From: Alistipes sp.
Lineage (GTDB): Bacteria; Bacteroidota; Bacteroidia; Bacteroidales; Rikenellaceae
Direction: 5' to 3'
Length of the DNA: 5,737 nt
Assembly: GCA_017391665.1 (NCBI GenBank)
Contig: JAFOXS010000034.1
Span: 1 to 5,737, forward strand
The notes beneath the pieces are model-generated. The model saw nothing but the letters and a program-made list of their open reading frames with translations, did no database searches and had not been told where the DNA came from. Below, in pieces: positions 1 to 5,418 of this stretch (within the stretch, counting starts at the first letter, position 1; the number at the start of each line of letters is the position of its first letter). Position numbers and translations under genes: made by a program.

Positions 1-734
1 AGGGCCGATACAGCTACCTGCGTGGCCTGGACCGATCGGAGGGTGAGGGTCAGGTGGGTTACTTTGCAGGCTGCATGACTCTGCTTACGCCCAACACCAT
101 GACCTCGATGCAGCGCATCTTCGAGGCGGCACACGAAAAGGTGTGGTGGGCCGACAAGGATGGCGGCGTATGCTGCGGACGCCCCCTGCGCCTGACGGGT
201 GAGACCGACTCGGCACAGAAGATGGTCGATTACAACAAGGTTCTCTTCGCCAAGCACAATATCACTACACTCGTGACCTCGTGTCCTATCTGTCTGCGCG
301 TACTGCGCGAGGAGTACAACCTCGAGGGCATAGAGGTATTGCACCACTCGGAGTATATCCTGCGTCTGATGCGTCAGGGACGCCTGCGTGTGCGCTACTC
401 ATCGGAGCAGAGCTTTACATATCACGACCCCTGCGAACTGGGTCGAGGCAGTGGCATATACGAGGAGCCCCGTGCCGTTATCGAGGCTATCGGCCAGCTA
501 CTTGAGACCGAACACAACCGCAAGAATGCATTCTGCTGCGGCTCATCGGTAGCCAACATCGCCATAAACGATGGCCAGCAGCTAACCATAGCGCAGCACG
601 TAGCCGCCGAGCTGGACTCTACGGGCGCCGAGACTGTGGTTACGGCGTGTCCGCAGTGCAAAAAGGCGATTGTGCGCGGTTCGAAGCTCAAGGTGATGGA
701 TCTCTCGGAAATAGTGGCACAAAATTTGCGATGA
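1..734 (+). CDS. (Fe-S)-binding oxidoreductase subunit with two CCG domains (HdrB/GlpC/LutA-like), 5' partial
   Basis: The open frame runs in from the left edge (first whole codon at base 3) and ends at TGA 732-734. The GTG at 54 is an internal Val, because the frame continues upstream and that codon sits inside a conserved motif. Counting from that Val as residue 1, two CCG domains are visible. The first has Cys7, Cys40-Cys41 (VCCGRP) and Cys77/Cys80 (CPIC). The second has Cys127 (HDPCELGRGSG), Cys161-Cys162 (FCCGSS) and Cys199/Cys202 (CPQC). This C-Xn-CC-Xn-CxxC pattern binds iron-sulfur clusters in HdrB, GlpC, GlcF and LutA proteins, which pass electrons between a dehydrogenase or flavoprotein and quinone or thiol carriers. 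Family members often carry ferredoxin-type 4Fe-4S motifs further N-terminal, which would lie outside the window. The redox partner and substrate cannot be told from this fragment. No intrinsic terminator is visible before the tRNA promoter 46 bases downstream. Family assignment is firm; specific role unknown. Confidence 0.9.
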   Translation, partial: GRYSYLRGLDRSEGEGQVGYFAGCMTLLTPNTMTSMQRIFEAAHEKVWWADKDGGVCCGRPLRLTGETDSAQKMVDYNKVLFAKHNITTLVTSCPICLRVLREEYNLEGIEVLHHSEYILRLMRQGRLRVRYSSEQSFTYHDPCELGRGSGIYEEPRAVIEAIGQLLETEHNRKNAFCCGSSVANIAINDGQQLTIAQHVAAELDSTGAETVVTACPQCKKAIVRGSKLKVMDLSEIVAQNLR

Positions 735-780
735 TTATCAGGCGGTTAGCCGCTATCGCCAGAAAAAAAGCACACGAATA

Positions 781-812
781 TTTGCACAGGTAGTTTTTTT
801 TGCATACCTTTG
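781..812 (+). promoter_or_regulatory. Bacteroidetes-type promoter for tRNA-fMet
   Basis: TTTG at 781-784 (-33 element) and TACCTTTG at 805-812 (-7 element, consensus TAnnTTTG) are separated by 20 bases, the spacing expected for the Bacteroidetes housekeeping sigma factor. A start near 817-819 would give a 5' leader of about 40 bases ahead of the tRNA. A small GGGC/GCCC hairpin (834-845) lies in that leader. Motifs are seen; activity is inferred. Confidence 0.75.
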
Positions 813-859
813 CACCACGCAAAACGAAATATAGGGCATCAGCCCATATAACGATACAT

Positions 860-932
860 CGCGGGGTAGAGCAGTTGGCAGCTCGTCGGGCTCATAACCC
901 GGAGGTCGGAGGTTCGAGTCCTCCCCCCGCTA
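860..932 (+). tRNA. Initiator tRNA-fMet (anticodon CAT)
   Basis: A full 73-base cloverleaf can be drawn. The acceptor stem is CGCGGGG (860-866) against CCCCGCT (925-931). The D-stem is GAGC/GCTC (869-872/881-884). The anticodon stem is TCGGG/CCCGG (886-890/898-902), with loop CTCATAA and anticodon CAT at 893-895. The T-stem is GGAGG/CCTCC (908-912/920-924), with loop TTCGAGT and discriminator A932. Initiator hallmarks are present: an unpaired 1-72 position (C860 against T931), which lets formyltransferase act and blocks EF-Tu; three consecutive G-C pairs at the base of the anticodon stem (888-890/898-900), used for P-site selection; and the A11-U24 D-stem pair. The sequence closely follows E. 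coli tRNA-fMet. The 3' CCA is not encoded (bases 933-935 are CTC), so a CCA-adding enzyme is needed. It appears to be a monocistronic unit with its own promoter and terminator. Confidence 0.97.
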
Positions 933-935
933 CTC

Positions 936-968
936 AAAAGGAGAAACTTACAAGGTTTCTCCTTTTTT
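936..968 (+). terminator. Intrinsic terminator of the tRNA-fMet unit
   Basis: A perfect 12-bp inverted repeat (AAAAGGAGAAAC at 936-947, GTTTCTCCTTTT at 955-966) with a 7-base loop ends in a run of six T (963-968). It begins 4 bases after the mature tRNA 3' end, so it would stop the tRNA transcript. Confidence 0.9.
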
Positions 969-972
969 CGTA

Positions 973-1122
973 TCGGGGGTTATCCCCGACCATATTTACA
1001 TTCCTCCCCAACCCCTCCTTTGGCAAAGGAGGGGCTTATGTGGGAGAGAATACTATATGTTTGCAGACTATGCCTTGCAAGAAGGAGGAAAAGCAAATTG
1101 CTACGCAATTTGATTAGTCCTC
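973..1122. repeat. Composite of three hairpins, REP/MITE-like intergenic repeat
   Basis: This stretch between the converging tRNA and glycosidase genes has no convincing gene. It holds three inverted repeats in a row: (a) TCGGGG/CCCCGA at 973-978/984-989, 5-base loop; (b) CCCCTCCTTTG/CAAAGGAGGGG at 1012-1022/1024-1034, perfect 11-bp arms around one base, extended outward by CTCCCCA (1004-1010) against TGGGAG (1041-1046) with one bulged C; (c) CAAATTGC/GCAATTTG at 1094-1101/1105-1112, 3-base loop, flanked by a second stem GAGGA/TCCTC (1085-1089/1118-1122). None is followed by a T-run, so they are poor terminators. The sequences resemble dispersed palindromic repeats I recall from Bacteroidales intergenic regions. 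That is recollection, not a search result, and the outer limits are uncertain. Confidence 0.6.
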
Positions 1123-1140
1123 ACGCCAATATCAAACAAT

Positions 1141-1170
1141 AAAAAAAACGACGCCCGTAAGCGTCGTTTT
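1141..1170 (-). terminator. Intrinsic terminator of the fthC-uvrC-GH43 cluster
   Basis: A perfect 10-bp stem (AAAACGACGC at 1145-1154, GCGTCGTTTT at 1161-1170) with a 6-base loop lies 11 bases past the glycosidase stop codon. On the minus strand it ends in eight T (1148-1141). On the plus strand it has only four T, so bidirectional action is possible but weaker. Confidence 0.92.
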
Positions 1171-1181
1171 CATTTATCCTA

Positions 1182-2177
1182 TTACTCTGCTATCTCTCCT
1201 TTAAGGCGCAATGTATGTCCCAGATCCTCAATCTCGAAGATATGGGCACGCTCCTGACCTGCAGGCGAATTGGGGGCGTGCAGGACAAGACACAAACGGC
1301 CATCGAACGTGCGGAAAATCATGCCGTGACCACCATGCTTATCAAACAGAGGCTCGACCTGCTGACGCCATGGGCCGATAACCTTGCCGGTGGTTGACTC
1401 AGCAATGCCGATAGCGTAGTCACCATTCTTGAAACTCGACCAAATCATCAGCAGCTTACCAGTCTTGGTACGATAAAGGAAACATCCGTCCGTTACATAT
1501 GTGCGTGAGCCATTGGCACGCTCCGAGCCCGTTGACCACTCTGCCGCCGAAGCATTAAAGAGGCGCATAGGCTGACCCACCGTAGCCGAGAGATCCTTCT
1601 TCAGCTGAACCAGCTCCATAGTGCCATCCATCATCTCCACCCACTCGTGGCAATAGATCATATAGGGCACACCATCCTCAACCCACAGTGTTCCATCCAG
1701 GCACATCTGTCCGAGCGGAGTGTGCGGATGCTTATTCTCAAAAGGCAGGAACGGTCCTTCGGGCTTCTTCGACCAGAAGATCTGTGTTGCACGGTGCGAG
1801 TAGGCAGGATGGCCCTTCTCGGTACCTTTCCACAGGATGTCGCTATTGAGCGTACCGAACATATAATACCTTCCCTTGTACTGATGTACCTCGGGAGCCC
1901 ACACCGTACCCGTAATCCAGTTGTCGCGTGGCACATCAAAGACACGCACGGGGCCCTCCCATGTTTTAAGGTCGCGGCTCTTATATGCAACCATTCCGCC
2001 ATAGGTCTGACCATTCTCCGATGTGGATGACGAGGCGTACATATAGTAAACACCCTCCTTCTCGACGGGCATAATGAAGGGATCGCGGATATAAATATCC
2101 TTCAGTGCGAGGCTCTGTGCCTCAGCTCCGCAGATCGAGGCAAAGGCAAGGGCCAATAATAAAATTGTTTTTCTCAT
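1182..2177 (-). CDS. Secreted glycoside hydrolase family 43 protein (arabinosidase/xylosidase-like)
   Basis: 331 residues. The N-terminus is a Sec signal peptide (MRKT, hydrophobic core 5-15, likely cut after AEA at residue 20). No clear lipobox is present, so it is probably periplasmic or secreted. The rest is a five-bladed beta-propeller of GH43 type: catalytic base Asp32 in YIRDPFIM, WAPEV at 93-97, the pKa-modulating Asp161 in CLDGTLW, VTDGCFLY at 227-234, and a conserved His region GGHGMIF at 282-288 that in the family lies near the active-site metal. Known GH43 enzymes remove arabinose or xylose from plant or host glycans; the substrate here cannot be read from sequence. The position usually held by the general-acid Glu (VTEGP) appears to be Asp230. 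Its ATG lies 6 bases after the uvrC stop with no Shine-Dalgarno, so it is probably co-transcribed and coupled. No SusC/SusD-type transport genes are visible nearby. Confidence 0.9.
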   Translation of the reverse strand: MRKTILLLALAFASICGAEAQSLALKDIYIRDPFIMPVEKEGVYYMYASSSTSENGQTYGGMVAYKSRDLKTWEGPVRVFDVPRDNWITGTVWAPEVHQYKGRYYMFGTLNSDILWKGTEKGHPAYSHRATQIFWSKKPEGPFLPFENKHPHTPLGQMCLDGTLWVEDGVPYMIYCHEWVEMMDGTMELVQLKKDLSATVGQPMRLFNASAAEWSTGSERANGSRTYVTDGCFLYRTKTGKLLMIWSSFKNGDYAIGIAESTTGKVIGPWRQQVEPLFDKHGGHGMIFRTFDGRLCLVLHAPNSPAGQERAHIFEIEDLGHTLRLKGEIAE

Positions 2178-2183
2178 AATAGG

Positions 2184-4001
2184 TTATTGTTTGGGATTAA
2201 AATACTCTATAATCTTGCGGGCACGTGCCGTGCCAACAACCTCCGTAAGCTCCTCCTCCGTCGCCTCACGCACCTTTGCCACCGTGCGGAAACGACGCAA
2301 CAGTGCATTCAGACTCTTGGAGCCAATGCCCGGGATCTGCTCCAACTCGCTGTTGATAAATGCCTGACTTCGTTTCTGACGATGGAACGTAATACCGAAC
2401 CTATGCGCCTCATCACGAATATGGCACACCACCTTCAACGGCTCGCCCGTGCGGCTCAGATAGTAAGGTTCGGGGTCGTTGGGATAGAAGACCTCCTCGA
2501 TGCGTTTAGCAAGGCCAACGATAGGCACCCGCTTCTCAATGCCCAATGCACACAGCACCTCATAGGCGCTCGAGAGCTGCCCTTTACCACCATCCACGAT
2601 AATCAGATCGGGCAACTCGGCACCCTCCTCCAGAAGACGAGAGTAGCGGCGATAGACAATCTCTCGCATCGACGCAAAGTCATCGGGACCAACAACCGTT
2701 TTGACGTTGAAGTGGCGATACTCCTTGCGCGAGGGCTTGCCATCACGAAAGACCACGCACGAAGCTACGGGATTAGTTCCCTGCAAGTTAGAGTTATCGA
2801 AGCACTCTATATGGCGTGGCTGATGATCCAGATGCAGTTCGCGCTGCATGGCATTCATCAGGCGCTCGGTATGACGTTCGGGATTCTTGATTTCGAGGTT
2901 CTTCATCTGCTCGGCACGATAGATACGCGCGCTCTTGAGCGAGAACTCCAGCAACTCAGCCTTCTCACCACGCTTGGGCACGGTGAAGACAACCTTGTCA
3001 AACAGAATTGCTGCCGAGGGCAGGAAGGGTACGATAACCTCACGCGAGAGGTCGTGAGCGACATTTTCGACAATATACTGAATCGCCATCGAGAGCATAT
3101 CCTCACGCGTAGAGTCCACACCCGTCGTTAGGCGCACCGTATGCAGAGCCACAATGGAACCGTGGCGCAGACGGATGAAATTACAATATGCCACGTCGTC
3201 ATCCTCGAGCAGCGAGAAGATGTCGCAATCGACAATCCTGGCACTCACCACCACCGAGCGACTCTGATAGTTCTCCAGCGCATCCAGACGCTGCTTGAAG
3301 CGTTGTGCTGCCTCGAAACGCAGGTCAGCCGCCGCCGAGAGCATATTCTCCTCAAGATAACGACGCACAGGACGCAAATCGCCCTTCAGCACATCCTTCA
3401 CCATATCGGTCAGCAGGCCATACTCCTCCTCGCTTTGCTCACCAATGCAGGGGCCTTTGCAGTTGCCCAGATGGTACTGCAGGCAGACGCCATATTTACC
3501 TTTTGCTATGGACTGTGGCGCGAGATTTAACTTGCAGGTTCTCAACGGGACAACCTCACGGATAAACTCCAGCACGGAACGCTGCATCGAGATAGAGCCA
3601 TAAGGGCCGAAATATTGCGAGCCGTCGTGGCGCAGTTGTCGGGTCGATTCCACACGCGGAAAATTCTCACGACGCGGGACAATCCAGGGATAGGTCTTAT
3701 CGTCCTTGAGCAGAATATTATAGCGTGGCTTGTGTGTTTTGATCAGCGAGTTTTCCAAAAGCAGAGCATCCTGCTCGCTACCAACGACAATATGGCGGAT
3801 AGCGCAAATCTGCTTGACCAGCACACGCACCTTAGCGGTATGATCCTTATTTTTAACGAAGTACGAAGAAACACGCTTGCGCAGCGACTTTGCCTTGCCG
3901 ACATAGATTATCTCGCCCTCACGGTCCAGAAACTGATACACACCGGGCTCCAAGGGCAAGGCGGCCACCTGCTCACGCAATATATCTTCACGACTGCTCA
4001 T
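2184..4001 (-). CDS. uvrC: UvrABC system protein C (excinuclease subunit)
   Basis: 605 residues, the usual length for a full UvrC. In nucleotide excision repair it joins the UvrB-DNA complex and cuts on both sides of the lesion. Domains in order: a GIY-YIG nuclease (GVY 20-22, YVG 33-35, Arg41, Glu83) for the 3' cut; four cysteines, Cys156, Cys173, Cys181 and Cys185, spaced like those reported to hold a 4Fe-4S cluster in E. coli UvrC; a UVR motif for UvrB binding around 212-245; an RNase H-like nuclease for the 5' cut with its D-D-H triad visible as Asp402 (FDNSN), Asp470 (IIVDGGKGQ) and His533 (RDEAHRFG); and C-terminal helix-hairpin-helix DNA-binding repeats from about 554 (IPGIG). All key residues are intact, so it should be active. 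The ATG is fixed by homology (ILREQVAALP) and by the in-frame fthC stop 21 bases upstream. It lies between fthC and the GH43 gene on one strand. Confidence 0.98.
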   Translation of the reverse strand: MSSREDILREQVAALPLEPGVYQFLDREGEIIYVGKAKSLRKRVSSYFVKNKDHTAKVRVLVKQICAIRHIVVGSEQDALLLENSLIKTHKPRYNILLKDDKTYPWIVPRRENFPRVESTRQLRHDGSQYFGPYGSISMQRSVLEFIREVVPLRTCKLNLAPQSIAKGKYGVCLQYHLGNCKGPCIGEQSEEEYGLLTDMVKDVLKGDLRPVRRYLEENMLSAAADLRFEAAQRFKQRLDALENYQSRSVVVSARIVDCDIFSLLEDDDVAYCNFIRLRHGSIVALHTVRLTTGVDSTREDMLSMAIQYIVENVAHDLSREVIVPFLPSAAILFDKVVFTVPKRGEKAELLEFSLKSARIYRAEQMKNLEIKNPERHTERLMNAMQRELHLDHQPRHIECFDNSNLQGTNPVASCVVFRDGKPSRKEYRHFNVKTVVGPDDFASMREIVYRRYSRLLEEGAELPDLIIVDGGKGQLSSAYEVLCALGIEKRVPIVGLAKRIEEVFYPNDPEPYYLSRTGEPLKVVCHIRDEAHRFGITFHRQKRSQAFINSELEQIPGIGSKSLNALLRRFRTVAKVREATEEELTEVVGTARARKIIEYFNPKQ

Positions 4002-4005
4002 AATG

Positions 4006-4037
4006 CAAATGTACGAAAATTCTTATTCCCCCGCAAC
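4006..4037 (-). promoter_or_regulatory. Possible internal promoter for uvrC, near-leaderless
   Basis: On the minus strand GTTG (4037-4034) is followed after 20 bases by TACATTTG (4013-4006), a full match to the TAnnTTTG -7 element; the -33 box matches three of four bases. It straddles the 3' end of fthC. Transcription would begin around 4002-3998, essentially at the uvrC ATG (4001-3999). Motif seen; function inferred. Confidence 0.45.
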
Positions 4038-4571
4038 AACAATATCCACCTTGCGATCATACTCCCCGCAGGGCAATGCATCGCACAGCTGACAGGCGTA
4101 ACATACGCCTATGGTATAGGCTCGAAAACCCTCGCGCGCGAGATAGCGGTCGTAATAGCCCTTACCACGTCCCAGACGCACACCCTCGCGAGTAAATGCC
4201 ACACCTGGTACGACCATCAGATCAATCTCCTCTGCCCGACACGGCTCTCCGCCCTGCGGCTCAATGATTCCATATGCACCCGAAGCCATTGCCTGAGGAG
4301 CATAATCGAAAAACTCCATCTCGGGCGTTCCATCCTCTCTATCGCCCACACGGGGCAATACCACACGATAATCCTGCGCCAGCAAATCGGCCAAAGGCGC
4401 TATCTGCACCTCATCGTTTAAAGGCGAAAAGAGTGCCACAACATGGGGCTGACGATCAGCAATTGCAGAGCGCAGACGAGCCATGACGGCACATGATTGC
4501 GTGGCCTTCTCCTCGGCCGAAAGCGACAAAACCTGAGCTTTTACTCTTTGACGTATCTTTTTCTTTTCCAT
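4023..4571 (-). CDS. fthC: 5-formyltetrahydrofolate cyclo-ligase (MTHFS)
   Basis: 182 residues, normal for this cytoplasmic enzyme, which uses ATP to turn 5-formyl-THF into 5,10-methenyl-THF and so returns stored or inhibitory folate to one-carbon metabolism. The diagnostic nucleotide/substrate loop is at 130-144 (GVRLGRGKGYYDRYL). It is preceded by LMVVPGVAFTREG (118-130) and followed by the C-terminal motif LPCGEYDRKVDIVV (166-179). An N-terminal Lys/Arg-rich helix (KKKIRQRVKAQ) and NDEV (52-55) also fit the family. The first ATG gives the expected N-terminus and no earlier start is evident. It is the first gene of a minus-strand cluster, 21 bases ahead of uvrC and 134 bases from the divergent sdhC; I found no convincing promoter for it in that gap. 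The folate and repair functions have no obvious biochemical link. Confidence 0.95.
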   Translation of the reverse strand: MEKKKIRQRVKAQVLSLSAEEKATQSCAVMARLRSAIADRQPHVVALFSPLNDEVQIAPLADLLAQDYRVVLPRVGDREDGTPEMEFFDYAPQAMASGAYGIIEPQGGEPCRAEEIDLMVVPGVAFTREGVRLGRGKGYYDRYLAREGFRAYTIGVCYACQLCDALPCGEYDRKVDIVVAGE

Positions 4572-4619
4572 TTTAGACGCATTTATTGACCTTTACACAC
4601 AAAATACCCCTCGCGAATG

Positions 4620-4650
4620 TTTGTTATTGTGTGAACAATTATTATCTTTG
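4620..4650 (+). promoter_or_regulatory. Bacteroidetes-type promoter of the sdhC-sdhA operon
   Basis: TTTG at 4620-4623 and TATCTTTG at 4643-4650 are separated by 19 bases, exact matches to the -33 and -7 consensus. A start near 4655-4657 gives a 5' leader of about 50 bases that is very A-rich and has no Shine-Dalgarno, typical of strongly expressed Bacteroidetes genes. Confidence 0.82.
4626..4639. promoter_or_regulatory. Inverted repeat in the sdhC promoter spacer, possible operator
   Basis: ATTGT (4626-4630) and ACAAT (4635-4639) form a 5-bp dyad around GTGA, lying entirely between the -33 and -7 elements. The TTGT-N4-ACAA shape loosely recalls CRP/FNR-family sites. In this location a bound protein would more likely repress than activate. 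Short A/T-rich dyads arise by chance, so this is a weak call. Confidence 0.25.
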
Positions 4651-4705
4651 CACTGAATTATGCAAAAACAATTTCACAAACAAAAATAAACAAAATCTTT
4701 AAATT

Positions 4706-5386
4706 ATGAGCTGTTTTTTATGCAATTCATCTCTTGGTAAAAAGTTGGTGATGAGTGTAACGGGCTGCTGCCTGGTACTCTTCCTTCTTTTCCACATGTC
4801 TATGAACCTCGTAGCACTTGTTAGCGCAGAGGGTTACAACATGGTATGCGCATTCCTTGGCGCCAACTGGTACGCTGTTGCTGCAACAGTTGCGTTGGGT
4901 GCTATGGTTGTGCTTCACTTTGTGTATGCTTTGATTCTTACCGTAAACAACTACAAGGCTCGCGGTACTCAGCGTTATGCTGTAACCGTTAACGAGCCCG
5001 GCGTTGAGTGGGCATCAAAGAATATGCTTTTGTTGGGCTTCATCGTTGTTGTAGGTTTGCTCCTGCACCTCTGCCACTTCTGGTCAAAGATGATGTTCGT
5101 AGAGCTTATGGGTCACCACCAGAACGCTTTGGGTCTTTCACCCACCGATGGTGCTGCTCTTATCGAGTTCACATTCTCTAAGTGGTACAACGTTGTTCTC
5201 TACATCGTTTGGTTGGCTGCTCTCTGGTTGCACCTCAACCACGGTGTATGGTCTATGTTCCAGACTGTAGGTTGGGCTAACGACACTTGGTATCCCCGCC
5301 TCAAGTGCGCTTCTAAGGTTGTTTCTACTTTGGTAGTTCTGGGCTTTATGGCAGTAGTTGTAGCATTCTACATTTGCAGCCTGTAA
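4706..5386 (+). CDS. sdhC: Succinate dehydrogenase/fumarate reductase cytochrome b subunit (b558 family)
   Basis: 226 residues, the size of the single-subunit, five-helix, di-heme membrane anchor of B-type succinate:menaquinone oxidoreductase / fumarate reductase. Hydrophobic helices fall at about 13-38, 55-80, 105-127, 158-180 and 203-224. Candidate heme-ligating histidines sit in helices I-IV: His30 (LFHMSMNL), His71 (VLHFVYAL), His121 or His124 (LLHLCHFW), and His176 or His179 (LHLNHGVW). NYKARGTQRYAV (82-93) is the characteristic cytoplasmic loop. The protein passes electrons between menaquinol and the catalytic subunits at the inner membrane. In anaerobic Bacteroidetes the complex mainly reduces fumarate, so frdC is an equally valid name. 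The ATG follows an A-rich leader; sdhA starts 32 bases after the stop. Codons ending in T (GTT, GCT, CGT) are frequent compared with the left-hand genes, suggesting high expression. The N-terminal CxxC (Cys3, Cys6) is not something I recall as a family feature. Confidence 0.95.
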   Translation: MSCFLCNSSLGKKLVMSVTGCCLVLFLLFHMSMNLVALVSAEGYNMVCAFLGANWYAVAATVALGAMVVLHFVYALILTVNNYKARGTQRYAVTVNEPGVEWASKNMLLLGFIVVVGLLLHLCHFWSKMMFVELMGHHQNALGLSPTDGAALIEFTFSKWYNVVLYIVWLAALWLHLNHGVWSMFQTVGWANDTWYPRLKCASKVVSTLVVLGFMAVVVAFYICSL

Positions 5387-5418
5387 TCAATTCACTGAAC
5401 AATTAAAATTCTACAAAT

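Noticed and set aside
741..769. G/C-rich hairpin GGCGGTTAGCCGC followed by AGAAAAAAAG after the iron-sulfur gene
   Set aside because: The stem is only about 4 bp and is followed by an A-run, not a T-run, so it is not a credible terminator on the plus strand.
800..1117. A 105-codon plus-strand open frame
   Set aside because: It runs straight through the tRNA-fMet, its terminator and the hairpin repeat, and its translation has no recognisable domain.
1056..1117. Possible small RNA or 15-codon ORF starting from TATGTTTG (1056-1063) and ATG 1070
   Set aside because: The -7-like box has no -33 partner at 19-20 bases, the mini-ORF lies inside the hairpin repeat, and the downstream hairpin has few T on this strand.
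1658..2053. Open frames within the GH43 gene on both strands (about 127-131 codons)
   Set aside because: They are shadows of the GH43 reading frame, with low-complexity translations rich in Arg, Cys and His.
2187..3131. A 314-codon plus-strand open frame opposite uvrC
   Set aside because: It is antisense to highly conserved UvrC catalytic regions. The length is explained by codon bias that rarely puts stop codons on the opposite strand.
3615..4421. A 268-codon plus-strand open frame spanning the uvrC-fthC junction
   Set aside because: It is antisense to two confidently identified genes, has no recognisable domain and no promoter of its own.
4600..4638. Promoter for fthC on the minus strand (TATTTTG at 4606-4600)
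   Set aside because: The -7 box lacks one base of the consensus and the nearest TTG (4638-4636) is 29 bases away, outside normal spacing.
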